A DNA stretch of 64,000 bases from M3007 sp031373665 (GTDB lineage: Bacteria > Bacteroidota > Bacteroidia > Chitinophagales > Saprospiraceae), in contig JANMMZ010000119.1 of NCBI GenBank assembly GCA_031373665.1, positions 1 through 64,000 on the forward strand, written 5' to 3'. Below the pieces are notes generated by a model, which was not told the origin of the DNA, made no database searches, and saw only the letters and a program-made list of their open reading frames with translations. Positions 41,128 to 49,431 of the stretch are shown here, piece after piece (the first letter of the stretch is position 1; every line of letters starts with the position of its first letter). The position numbers were made by a program, and so were the translations under genes.

Positions 41128-42336
41128 TTACTGCTGAAACACACGTACATAATCAACAATCATATTTTGTGGAAACGGGGTTGTGTTGTCCGGATTTCCG
41201 GGCAGGGTTCCACCTACGGCCACATTAAAAACAAAGAAAAATGTCTTGTTGAATGGATACTGTGCTCCGTTTAAACTGGCTGGAGTAATCGTATGAAACA
41301 CCACATCATCTACTAAGAATTCGATTTTGTCGGCTACCCAATTAAGCGAAAACACGTGAAATTCATCCTGAAAATTATCGGTTCCAGACAAATATTTTGC
41401 GTTGGTAATGTATTGGTGTTGCGCCACATTGGCACCATAGTGAACCGTACCCAATACCCGATTGGGTAGGTTGCCGGTCAATTCCATGATATCAATTTCG
41501 CCACAAGATGGCCAAGAAACGGCATCAATATTAGTGCCAAGCATCCAAAGTGCTGGCCATAAGCCCTGACCCTCTGGCAAAGCCGCCCGAATATCAATAC
41601 GCCCAAATTTGAAAGCCTTTTTGCCTTTGGTCACCAGCCTTGAAGAGGTGTAATTGCTGGATCCAAAATTTTGCTTTTTGGCAGTTATGACTAAATGGCC
41701 ATCTACAATTGAGGTATTGTCTTCGCGGTAGTACTGAAGTTCATTGTTGCCCCAGCCACCTGCGCCAGCCTCATAAGTCCAAAAGGCGGTGTTCAGTGTG
41801 GTACCATCAAACTCATCAGCCCAAGCCAAATTATAGCCCGCATAGGTTGTAGGCGTTGAATAACCGCCTGAAGGAATCACCAAACCACTGGTATTGTTGT
41901 CATCATCTTCAATCGTGATATTGACCACGTCGTTGCTTAATTTGACATTCGAGGGGTTATAAAATTTGATTTGAAATACTTCTTTAGCCTCCCTCAACTC
42001 ATCACCAATGACCTTAATTTGGATGAATTTTTTTGACTCACCCGGCGCGAAAACCAACTGCCCCCCCGAGGTCAAAATCTCCAGATCGTCGGGAGATACT
42101 GCGGTGACTGATACCCCCGCAAACTTGACAACAGCATTTGCTTGGTGATCGCCGCTCAAGTTGAGTTCAAGTTGAATGGTTTGATCAATATCGCCTTCCG
42201 AAATCACCAAATCCAATACCGAAATGGTGGGTAGGTTTCGGTCTTCTGGCGAACCGTCATCTTCATTAGTACAGCCCCAAAAGCAAATGGTAGCCGCTAC
42301 AAGTGTCACAAAACATGCGTTAATGATAAGTTTCAT
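41128..42336 (-). CDS. GH16 beta-1,3-glucanase (laminarinase-like) lipoprotein with Calx-beta-like domain
   Basis: This 402-residue protein has a lipobox signal (ATICFWGC). Residues ~35-150 resemble a Calx-beta domain (acidic end ITIEDDDN). The catalytic GH16 domain (~170-402) has the motif GEIDIMELTG with nucleophile and acid/base glutamates and GLWPALWML before it. It cuts beta-1,3- or mixed-linkage glucans at the cell surface. Last gene of the glucan utilisation locus and separated from the next GH16 gene by a dispersed repeat, so it may be transcribed separately. Confidence 0.92.
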   Translation of the reverse strand: MKLIINACFVTLVAATICFWGCTNEDDGSPEDRNLPTISVLDLVISEGDIDQTIQLELNLSGDHQANAVVKFAGVSVTAVSPDDLEILTSGGQLVFAPGESKKFIQIKVIGDELREAKEVFQIKFYNPSNVKLSNDVVNITIEDDDNNTSGLVIPSGGYSTPTTYAGYNLAWADEFDGTTLNTAFWTYEAGAGGWGNNELQYYREDNTSIVDGHLVITAKKQNFGSSNYTSSRLVTKGKKAFKFGRIDIRAALPEGQGLWPALWMLGTNIDAVSWPSCGEIDIMELTGNLPNRVLGTVHYGANVAQHQYITNAKYLSGTDNFQDEFHVFSLNWVADKIEFLVDDVVFHTITPASLNGAQYPFNKTFFFVFNVAVGGTLPGNPDNTTPFPQNMIVDYVRVFQQ

Positions 42337-42476
42337 TTTGAAAATAGTTGAGCCGAAATCGGCAGTTAAAGCCTAAATTTTTTTTTAATTATTGGTATTC
42401 TTGCCATAACCGTCAGGCAAAATTGAAATTCGCATTTGATTTCTAGTTTAGAATGAACACTACATTTCTCCTTGCT

Positions 42477-42716
42477 TTTGTCACTTTTTTCGTCAAAAAA
42501 GTAACCAAAAAGACTTGGCTTTATCGAAATTCCACGACTTCGCTGCTCAAAAAATGCTAAAATTTGTCTTTTTAAAAAAACTCGCCGAATGACTGATCGG
42601 AGGCTGCGCCTCAATACTTGATCATGGCTCAAACAGTTTTTAAAAAAACAAATTTTGCCTGCGGCCGCTTTTTTTGAGCGCTACGTCGGAATTTCGATAA
42701 GGCCATTGAAGTAGGG
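42477..42716. repeat. Dispersed ~250-bp non-coding element, copy 2
   Basis: Shares start (TTTGTCACTTTTT), internal AAAAAAGTAACC.AAAAAG, AAAAAACTCGCCG and end (TAAGGCC.TGAAGTAGGG) with 37166-37427 but is more diverged between the blocks. It sits between the two GH16 genes. Confidence 0.65.
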
Positions 42717-42784
42717 AAAATAGCAACAGCCTTTTTACCAATTACGATAGCGTAAAGTCCGAAGAGCAATCATCAATTTCTTGA

Positions 42785-42803
42785 CCTTAGCCTGAGGCTA
42801 AGG
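42785..42803. terminator. Small hairpin after the second GH16 gene
   Basis: CCTTAGCC-TGA-GGCTAAGG, 21 bp beyond the stop of the gene on the minus strand. No T-run, so termination is only possible. Confidence 0.35.
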
Positions 42804-42823
42804 GGAGGATGTTAACAAGCACT

Positions 42824-43645
42824 TTACTGATAAACCCGAACATAATCCACCAACATCTTTTGAGGAAAAACCGATTCATCTACCCCCAGTTTTCCGCCCC
42901 AATTCCCCCCTACTGCTAGGTTTAAAATCAAGTGAAAATCTTTATCAAAAGGCCAAGCGTCTGGGCCTTCATGGCGATTTCTGAAGGTGTGAAATGTTTT
43001 TCCATCCATCATAAAATCAATTTTTTCGGAGTCCCATTCAATCCCATAACTATGAAAATCTGCACTCACTGTTTTGGAAGCAATACTTCCCGACTTTTGA
43101 GTCCCCTGAACGTGATTAAATCGTTTCGTGTGTACCGTCCCGAAAATACTATCGGGCAGATAGCCTACGTGTTCCATAATATCAATCTCCCCGCTTTCGG
43201 GCCAGCCTCCGTACTCCCATTTTGTCGAGAGCATCCAAATAGCGGGCCAAACCCCACGACCTTTGGGCAGTTTTGCCCGCACTTCGATGTATCCTGACTT
43301 CCAATCGCCTTTATTTTTAGTCACCATCCGCGAAGAAGTGTACCCTTGAGTGCCCATATTTTCGCGTCGAGCCTCTATTACCAATAGTCCACCTTCTATC
43401 CGCGCATTTTCAAGGCGGTTGGCCGTGTAATATTCCAGTTCATTATTGCCCCAGCCACAAATATTTGGGCAACCATTCCCTAGATCGTAACCCCATTTGG
43501 TGGTGTCAGGAAGGCCATTTCGGCTAAACTCGTCCGACCAAACGAGGGTTTTATTGGTCTTTCCTGATCTTGATTGTTGCGCAGGATAACACCCTCCTAT
43601 GATTAACAACAAAAGCAAACAAAATGATCCACAATCTTTTTTCAT
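42824..43645 (-). CDS. GH16 beta-1,3-glucanase lipoprotein
   Basis: This 273-residue protein is a lipoprotein (FCLLLLLIIGGC) with a single GH16 domain; the catalytic motif is SGEIDIMEHVGYLPDS preceded by GVWPAIWML. It shares W.NNELQYY/EYY, TSR(L/M)VTK and the C-terminal MLVDYVRVYQ with its neighbour, so they are paralogs with different N-terminal parts. It should hydrolyse laminarin-type glucan outside the cell. 18 bp downstream of the glycan-binding protein gene, same operon. Confidence 0.93.
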   Translation of the reverse strand: MKKDCGSFCLLLLLIIGGCYPAQQSRSGKTNKTLVWSDEFSRNGLPDTTKWGYDLGNGCPNICGWGNNELEYYTANRLENARIEGGLLVIEARRENMGTQGYTSSRMVTKNKGDWKSGYIEVRAKLPKGRGVWPAIWMLSTKWEYGGWPESGEIDIMEHVGYLPDSIFGTVHTKRFNHVQGTQKSGSIASKTVSADFHSYGIEWDSEKIDFMMDGKTFHTFRNRHEGPDAWPFDKDFHLILNLAVGGNWGGKLGVDESVFPQKMLVDYVRVYQ

Positions 43646-43663
43646 ACAATGTCAAATGCCGAT

Positions 43664-44497
43664 TTATTGAGGGACGAATCGAAGTTCAAACCAGCCTTGT
43701 GCCAAAGGTGTACCATTTTGTGCCCGTTGCCGACCTCGCACGATGAGTTCGGTGGCCGTAAGTTTCACTATATCAAGCACATTATCACTATCCCAAACGC
43801 CCATGAACTGGTCATCGGGCAATACAATTTGATCGCGGCCAAGGATCCCAGCACCTTCTACGAAGGAAAAATCTACGGGCGGCGGATCGTATGCTTCTGC
43901 CTGATACCCATTCCATGGATTGACGGCGGCGCTATTACTCTTATTATGAAAAACTAAATTTTCAAAAGTAAAGCAAAACCCATCATCGTATTGCTCATTT
44001 TGCAATCCATCCACAGGAGAGGCGTACCATGAAAAATCATCGTAGGTGGGGCCTACTTTTACCGCACCTGCATCACGTGAAAGTGTCCAACATTTTCCAG
44101 CGGGGTTACAGTCTCCAGTCAATAAGGCCATTTTAGGCGTACAAGTGACGGGAGCATCTGTTAAAACGGTGATTTTTTTAGATGCCGAAGGCGAGCCACT
44201 ACCATCCGATTTTGAAACAAAAAGGGTGATCACATAATCGCCCCTCGAATCATAAAAAACGGTATCGGTTGCTTTATTCGAGATTTTTGGCGTACCGCCA
44301 GGCAGATCCCAATGCCGCTGAAAACTACCTTCAGAAAGATCGCGAATCACCATACGGTTAGAGTCGCTGGCCAACATTTCAACGCTGAAATTGGGCGTAC
44401 CAGATCCTGTTGGCAACTGATTTTCATCATCACGGCTAGGCTCGCAACCCACGAAAGCCAAACCCAGAACTATCAAAAAAAAGAGGATATTTTTCAT
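43664..44497 (-). CDS. PKD-domain surface glycan-binding lipoprotein
   Basis: This 277-residue lipoprotein (LVLGLAFVGC) has a PKD-type beta-sandwich in residues ~30-110 (DLSEGSFQRHWDLPGGTPK ... YVITLFVSKSDG) and a C-terminal ~150-residue domain. It sits directly after susD, the usual place of SusE/F-like surface glycan-binding proteins. PKD-containing proteins in this place are known from laminarin loci of marine Bacteroidota. It has no catalytic motif; the role is glucan capture. Confidence 0.8.
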   Translation of the reverse strand: MKNILFFLIVLGLAFVGCEPSRDDENQLPTGSGTPNFSVEMLASDSNRMVIRDLSEGSFQRHWDLPGGTPKISNKATDTVFYDSRGDYVITLFVSKSDGSGSPSASKKITVLTDAPVTCTPKMALLTGDCNPAGKCWTLSRDAGAVKVGPTYDDFSWYASPVDGLQNEQYDDGFCFTFENLVFHNKSNSAAVNPWNGYQAEAYDPPPVDFSFVEGAGILGRDQIVLPDDQFMGVWDSDNVLDIVKLTATELIVRGRQRAQNGTPLAQGWFELRFVPQ

Positions 44498-44601
44498 ACT
44501 TTGTTAAAATAAATTTGATCTCTGCTCACCTTTGATTCAAATTCCAAATGGAATTTGAAAATGCGGCAAAATAGGAGATACCGTTTTTGAAATGATTGTT
44601 T

Positions 44602-46083
44602 TCAATAGCCAGGGTTCTGTAACAAAATACCACCAGTGGCCAATATCTGCGACTGCGGAATCGGGAATACCTCATGCGTTCCAGATTTAAAACCTTGGCT
44701 GTTAAGCACTTGGGGGGCTTTTCCAGTTCTCACAAGGTCAAAGAAACGGTGCGCTTCCAATCCCAATTCGATCCGTCGTTCGCGATAAATGGCCTCCAAA
44801 AGTTCAGGGCCAGTTGCCGTAACATCAGGGATGCCTACCCGCGCCCTAACCTTGTTCAGTGAGGTCTTTGCGCTTGTCTCATCGCCCGTTTGAAATGCCG
44901 CTTCGGCGTGCATCAACAATACGTCAGAGAAGCGGATGACACGGTCATTTGACCCACCATTGGGGCTAGGATCGCCGAAGGGTGCATCTTCACTTTTGTT
45001 ATTGAAATACTTTTTAGTGTAATACTTAAAAGGCAGATCGCCCGTAGCCGCAATGGTAAAAATACCACGATCGCCCATGGGATCTCCGATGCGGAAAACA
45101 GTGGATTTCAGGCGTGGATCTTCAAATCCTTCTTTGAAAAACTCATCCACAAAATTTTGGGTTGGGATATTAAATCCAAAGCCCGCAAATTGTCCGCGTG
45201 CACGCTGAAAAACATTGGTAAAACTGCCTTCGTTGGCATTGTTTTTTCCCCAGTTTCCGCCCGAAGCATTCATGTATTGAATTTCAAATACCGACTCTAT
45301 ATTGTTTTCGCCGTCGAGGGTAAATATGTCGGCATAATTGGGTACGAGTTGATACTCATTGGAGGTCACGATTTTTTCGGCTGTCGCCTTGGCTTCTGCC
45401 CATTTTTTGCGCCACAAATAAGTCTTTACCAGCAGTGACTGGGCGGTACCTAAAGTGATGCGCCCCAAATCGGCCTCGGTGTAATCGCTGCGTTTCCACA
45501 AGTCAGCACTGGCCTCCACGAGGTCTCTCTCTACCAAATCCCAGATCTGATCGGCCGATACACGAGGCAAATTGTACTCCGATGGAGCCAATACATGATC
45601 CACAAAGGGTACGCCGCCGAACATAGTAACCAAATTATAAAAATTCCAAGCGCGAATCACCTTGGCTTCACCCAAAATACGGGCTTTCAGTTTAGGATCC
45701 ATTTCAATGGCTGGGACTTTTTCTAGTACCACGTTGGCCCTATAAATGCCCTCAAAATTGGCACTCCATTCCGATTCTAACAAATCAGTATTGGTGGGAC
45801 CCTTAAAGGTCTCCAGTTGGAGTAGGTTGGCTGCATCATTGTCGCCAGACCCGCCTTTGTCAGTATCGTCCGACATGATATCACCCCAAAACCACCGAAA
45901 ATGCCCCGCAGGCGAGAGTTGAAATTGCAGCGTTGCATAAGCAGCATTGACGGCTGCAATGGCATCAGCCTCGGTACGATAGAAGTTTTCTTCTGTAATA
46001 CCGACAATGGGCTTTTTATCCAAAAATTCTTTTTGACATGCCACAAAACTGAGGCATAAGAGGCAGAGGATTGTATTTTTCAT
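44602..46083 (-). CDS. susD: SusD-like nutrient-binding lipoprotein
   Basis: This 493-residue RagB/SusD protein has a lipoprotein signal (LCLSFVAC) followed by KEFLDKKPIVGITEENFY, the typical N-terminal start. TPR-like helices and the C-terminal RERRIELGLEAHRFFDLVRTG are family hallmarks. It forms the lid of the SusC transporter on the cell surface and binds oligosaccharide. 11 bp after susC. Confidence 0.96.
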   Translation of the reverse strand: MKNTILCLLCLSFVACQKEFLDKKPIVGITEENFYRTEADAIAAVNAAYATLQFQLSPAGHFRWFWGDIMSDDTDKGGSGDNDAANLLQLETFKGPTNTDLLESEWSANFEGIYRANVVLEKVPAIEMDPKLKARILGEAKVIRAWNFYNLVTMFGGVPFVDHVLAPSEYNLPRVSADQIWDLVERDLVEASADLWKRSDYTEADLGRITLGTAQSLLVKTYLWRKKWAEAKATAEKIVTSNEYQLVPNYADIFTLDGENNIESVFEIQYMNASGGNWGKNNANEGSFTNVFQRARGQFAGFGFNIPTQNFVDEFFKEGFEDPRLKSTVFRIGDPMGDRGIFTIAATGDLPFKYYTKKYFNNKSEDAPFGDPSPNGGSNDRVIRFSDVLLMHAEAAFQTGDETSAKTSLNKVRARVGIPDVTATGPELLEAIYRERRIELGLEAHRFFDLVRTGKAPQVLNSQGFKSGTHEVFPIPQSQILATGGILLQNPGY

Positions 46084-46094
46084 ATCAAATTTTG

Positions 46095-49000
46095 TTAAAA
46101 AGTTAAACTTAAACCGCCCATAATAGTACGTGCTTGCGGGTAAAACCCACGGTCTATCCCAATTTCAAGGCTGCCGCCTATATTACCAATTTCGGGATCG
46201 AGGCCAGAATATTTTGTCACGGTGAGCAAATTTTGGCCCGTTATATAAACCTTGAATTTTTGAAAATTCATCTTTTTTATCCAAGTCCTAGGTAAAGTGT
46301 AGCCCACTTGTAGGTTTTTTAGCCTAAGATATGATCCATCTTCCACAAAGCGATCGCTGACACGAGCATTTTGGTTAGGATCGGTGAGGCTAACGCGCGG
46401 TTCACTGTTGGAAGTGCCTTCGCCAGTCCAACGATTCAGGGCTGATGAGGGGCGATTGACGTAACTGAAATCAAAACGGGTCGTGTTCACATAAACATCA
46501 TTGCCCTGAGTGCCTTGAAAAAAGAGGTTTACTGTCAGGTTACGCCATTCAAAATCAGCATTGATACCATAGGTAAACCGAGGCGTGGGATTTCCGATAT
46601 AGGCACGGTCATTGGCATCTATCAGTCCATTGCCATCTAAATCTTTGAACCGTATATCACCCGGCACCGTTCCAGTACTATGAAAAGCAGCGGCTTCTAT
46701 CTCCGATTGGTTTTGAAAAACACCATCGGTCACATACCCAAAAAACGAAGCAATGGGCTGACCTACATCAGTCTTTGCAGCGTTGGCATTGGCAGACTGG
46801 ACAAATCCTGAAAGCACAGGTTCTCCCCCACGGCCCAAGCCCGTGACTTTACTTTCCACAAAAGCAATATTTCCTCCGATGGTGTATTTGAATGCCCGAT
46901 AAGCATTGCGGTAACCTAAAGCAAGTTCGAGTCCGCGATTTTCAGCCGTGGCCACATTTTGAACGGGAGCCGCAGTACCCGCAATCAACGGAATCGGCGC
47001 AGCAAAAAGCATATCGGAAGTCTTTTTTACATAATAATCCGTTGTAAAATTAAGCCGTCCGTCAAACAATTCCAAATCAAGACCAATATCAGTCTGGGTG
47101 CTGGTTTCCCATTTCAAATCGGGATTAGCAGATGTGAGGGAAACCGCACCGTTGGTGATGATTTCTCCATTTCCAAACGTATAGTTCTGTCCATTATTGA
47201 CGACCGTGGTGAAACTATAATCGCCTATGCGGTCATTACCATTTTGACCCCAACTAGCCCTTATTTTGAAAAAACTGATGGCTTTTACTTTCCAAAAATC
47301 TTCATGGCTGACTATCCAGCCCACTGATGCGGATGGAAAATAACCAAACCTATTGTTTTTCCCAAATCGAGAAGAACCATCTGCACGGAAAGTAGCGGAG
47401 AATAAATAGGTATTGTTGAATCCGTAGTTAATTTTGGAAAAATAAGAAAACAAAGATGACTCATTAGCCCATTGATAAGCACTTTGGGAAGCAATGGGAT
47501 CTATCGTATTTCCGATATAGGCATCTTTTGGATCGTTAGACGGCAAATTGGTATTAGAACCGCCGCTGGCATCAAATCGGTTGGCGAGGGCTGTAGTACC
47601 TGCTATAAGCGTCAAATCATGTTTTTCGTTGAAATTTTTCTGCCAAGTCAGTACATTTTCAGCCTGCCAATTGCGCCAAGTATTATTGCCGATTCCTACT
47701 GAATTGACCAGTGCTTTTTCTGCAGCCGGTGCTTCACTTAGGCTGGGTATATTACTCAGATCATATTTTGGATTGAACGAACGCTGGGTAGCAAAAGTGG
47801 CATCAATGCTGAGCGCCGAGCGAAAAGTCAAGCCTTTTGCCAATTTTAGTTCTCCATACACGCTTCCAACCAGGCGGTTGCTGCGCCAAGTGGAGTGTGT
47901 TTGTTCGATCCCATTGACTGGGTTTGCGATGTCGGTACTAGAATAATTAGAATAAGCAAAACTACCATCGGCCTTCCTGATCGGAGTGATGGGATCCATA
48001 TTTAAGGCGCGGATAAGCGGAGAGTTGTATTGACTGTTTTCGGTCAATCCATCGCGTTTGAGCCACGTAAAGCCTAAGTTATTGCCTATGGTTAGCCATT
48101 TTTTTACATCGTGTACGCCATTTACGCGCACAGTTGCCCGTTGGAAATTGGCTTTCCCTCCGCCTACAATCCCATCTTGGGAAAAATAATTGCCAGACAC
48201 CGTGTATGCGGACCGTTCGCTGCCACCCGAAAAGGTAAGTTGATGACTAGCAATAGGTGCTTTTTGAAAGATGGCTTCTTGCCAATCTGTCCCCTTTCCT
48301 AAATATTCTGGATTGGCAAATTCGGGTAACGGTGTTTTCCCAGCGGCTATATAAGCCTCATTTTGTAGGGTCGCATACTCGCGGGCATCGAGCAAATCAA
48401 GCAGTCGCCCTGCTCGTTGAACGCCATAGTAAGACTCGTAACTGATACGTCCTTCTTGGTTGCGTTTCCCACCTTTGGTAGTGATGAGCACTACCCCATT
48501 GGCACCACGCGACCCATAAATAGCGGCCGAAGCAGCATCTTTGAGTACGTTGATGTTTTCTATATCATTAGGATTCAAAAAATCAAGCCCATCCACTGGT
48601 ATCCCATCCACAATGTACAAAGGGTCAGCATTATTGATGGTGCCAACACCGCGTATCCTGACGGATAGGGTGCTACCCGGCGAACCTGAATTTTGGGCTA
48701 CTTGCACGCCGGCGGTTCGGCCTTGCAAAGCCTGTTCGACGCGCAAAATGGGCCGTTCTGCGATTTCTTCTGCCGAGACAGTAGAAACAGACCCGCTGAT
48801 ATTGGATCTCTTCTCAGTACCATACCCGGTTACAATAACCTCGTTTAGTTGTGAAGCATCTTCAGCAAGCATGATCGTGAATACATTACGATCTCCAACC
48901 TCCTGTTCTTGGGTGGTATAACCAGTATAAGAGAAAACCAGAATGGCCTTTCGATCGGGTACTTGGATCGAAAAATTGCCGTCAACATCAGTGATCGCGC

Positions 49001-49172
49001 CAGAAGATATGCCTTTCACTGCAACGGTAGCCCCAATAGCAGATTCATTATCGGGGGCAATACTGATGTGTCCTGTGATTTTGATTTGCGCCGTAGCCGC
49101 AAATACAAGCAGGGAAAATAAAAAAGATAGATGTAATCGCATGGCGGTAAATTTTTTTGAATTTTTATCCAT
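46095..49172 (-). CDS. susC: SusC-like TonB-dependent transporter
   Basis: This 1025-residue protein has a signal region (start at 49172, or 49142 for MRLHLSFLF), a carboxypeptidase-D-like domain (~30-105) and a plug with the SusC marker VDGIPVDGLDFLNPNDIENINVLKDA followed by AAIYGSRGANGVVLITTK. The rest is a 22-strand barrel ending in SLTF. It imports oligosaccharides across the outer membrane with energy from TonB. The neighbours (two GH16 enzymes) indicate beta-1,3-glucan oligomers. Confidence 0.96.
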   Translation of the reverse strand: MDKNSKKFTAMRLHLSFLFSLLVFAATAQIKITGHISIAPDNESAIGATVAVKGISSGAITDVDGNFSIQVPDRKAILVFSYTGYTTQEQEVGDRNVFTIMLAEDASQLNEVIVTGYGTEKRSNISGSVSTVSAEEIAERPILRVEQALQGRTAGVQVAQNSGSPGSTLSVRIRGVGTINNADPLYIVDGIPVDGLDFLNPNDIENINVLKDAASAAIYGSRGANGVVLITTKGGKRNQEGRISYESYYGVQRAGRLLDLLDAREYATLQNEAYIAAGKTPLPEFANPEYLGKGTDWQEAIFQKAPIASHQLTFSGGSERSAYTVSGNYFSQDGIVGGGKANFQRATVRVNGVHDVKKWLTIGNNLGFTWLKRDGLTENSQYNSPLIRALNMDPITPIRKADGSFAYSNYSSTDIANPVNGIEQTHSTWRSNRLVGSVYGELKLAKGLTFRSALSIDATFATQRSFNPKYDLSNIPSLSEAPAAEKALVNSVGIGNNTWRNWQAENVLTWQKNFNEKHDLTLIAGTTALANRFDASGGSNTNLPSNDPKDAYIGNTIDPIASQSAYQWANESSLFSYFSKINYGFNNTYLFSATFRADGSSRFGKNNRFGYFPSASVGWIVSHEDFWKVKAISFFKIRASWGQNGNDRIGDYSFTTVVNNGQNYTFGNGEIITNGAVSLTSANPDLKWETSTQTDIGLDLELFDGRLNFTTDYYVKKTSDMLFAAPIPLIAGTAAPVQNVATAENRGLELALGYRNAYRAFKYTIGGNIAFVESKVTGLGRGGEPVLSGFVQSANANAAKTDVGQPIASFFGYVTDGVFQNQSEIEAAAFHSTGTVPGDIRFKDLDGNGLIDANDRAYIGNPTPRFTYGINADFEWRNLTVNLFFQGTQGNDVYVNTTRFDFSYVNRPSSALNRWTGEGTSNSEPRVSLTDPNQNARVSDRFVEDGSYLRLKNLQVGYTLPRTWIKKMNFQKFKVYITGQNLLTVTKYSGLDPEIGNIGGSLEIGIDRGFYPQARTIMGGLSLTF

Positions 49173-49256
49173 GATTTTATGGGAAGTTAATCCCTAAGAG
49201 ATTGAACATGAATAAGTGGTTGTGTAAAAAGGGGAGGCGCATTTTTTTGACCAAAT

Positions 49257-49310
49257 AATATTTCAAAATCATGAAATATTGTCGGGGTGACTTTGAATCA
49301 CCCCGACAAT
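49257..49310. promoter_or_regulatory. Two adjacent hairpins between the CBM-like gene and susC
   Basis: ATTGTCGGGGTGA (49278-49290) pairs with 49298-49310, a GC-rich 13-bp stem; AATATTTCA (49257-49265) pairs with TGAAATATT (49272-49280). The two structures share bases 49278-49280. They could terminate the upstream gene or form alternative structures in the susC leader. Confidence 0.5.
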
Positions 49311-49431
49311 TTACTTCGCATATAAAATTAAATTTGGTAAAAAAAATTTAATTCCCACCAAACATCCTTTTTGCACAACCCCTTATTCAAATTCAACTCT
49401 TTCAGGATTTTCTAAAGTTAAGCCTATAAAT

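Noticed and set aside
42366..42632. Minus-strand frame of 88 codons between the GH16 genes
   Set aside because: It lies in the dispersed non-coding element and matches nothing protein-like.
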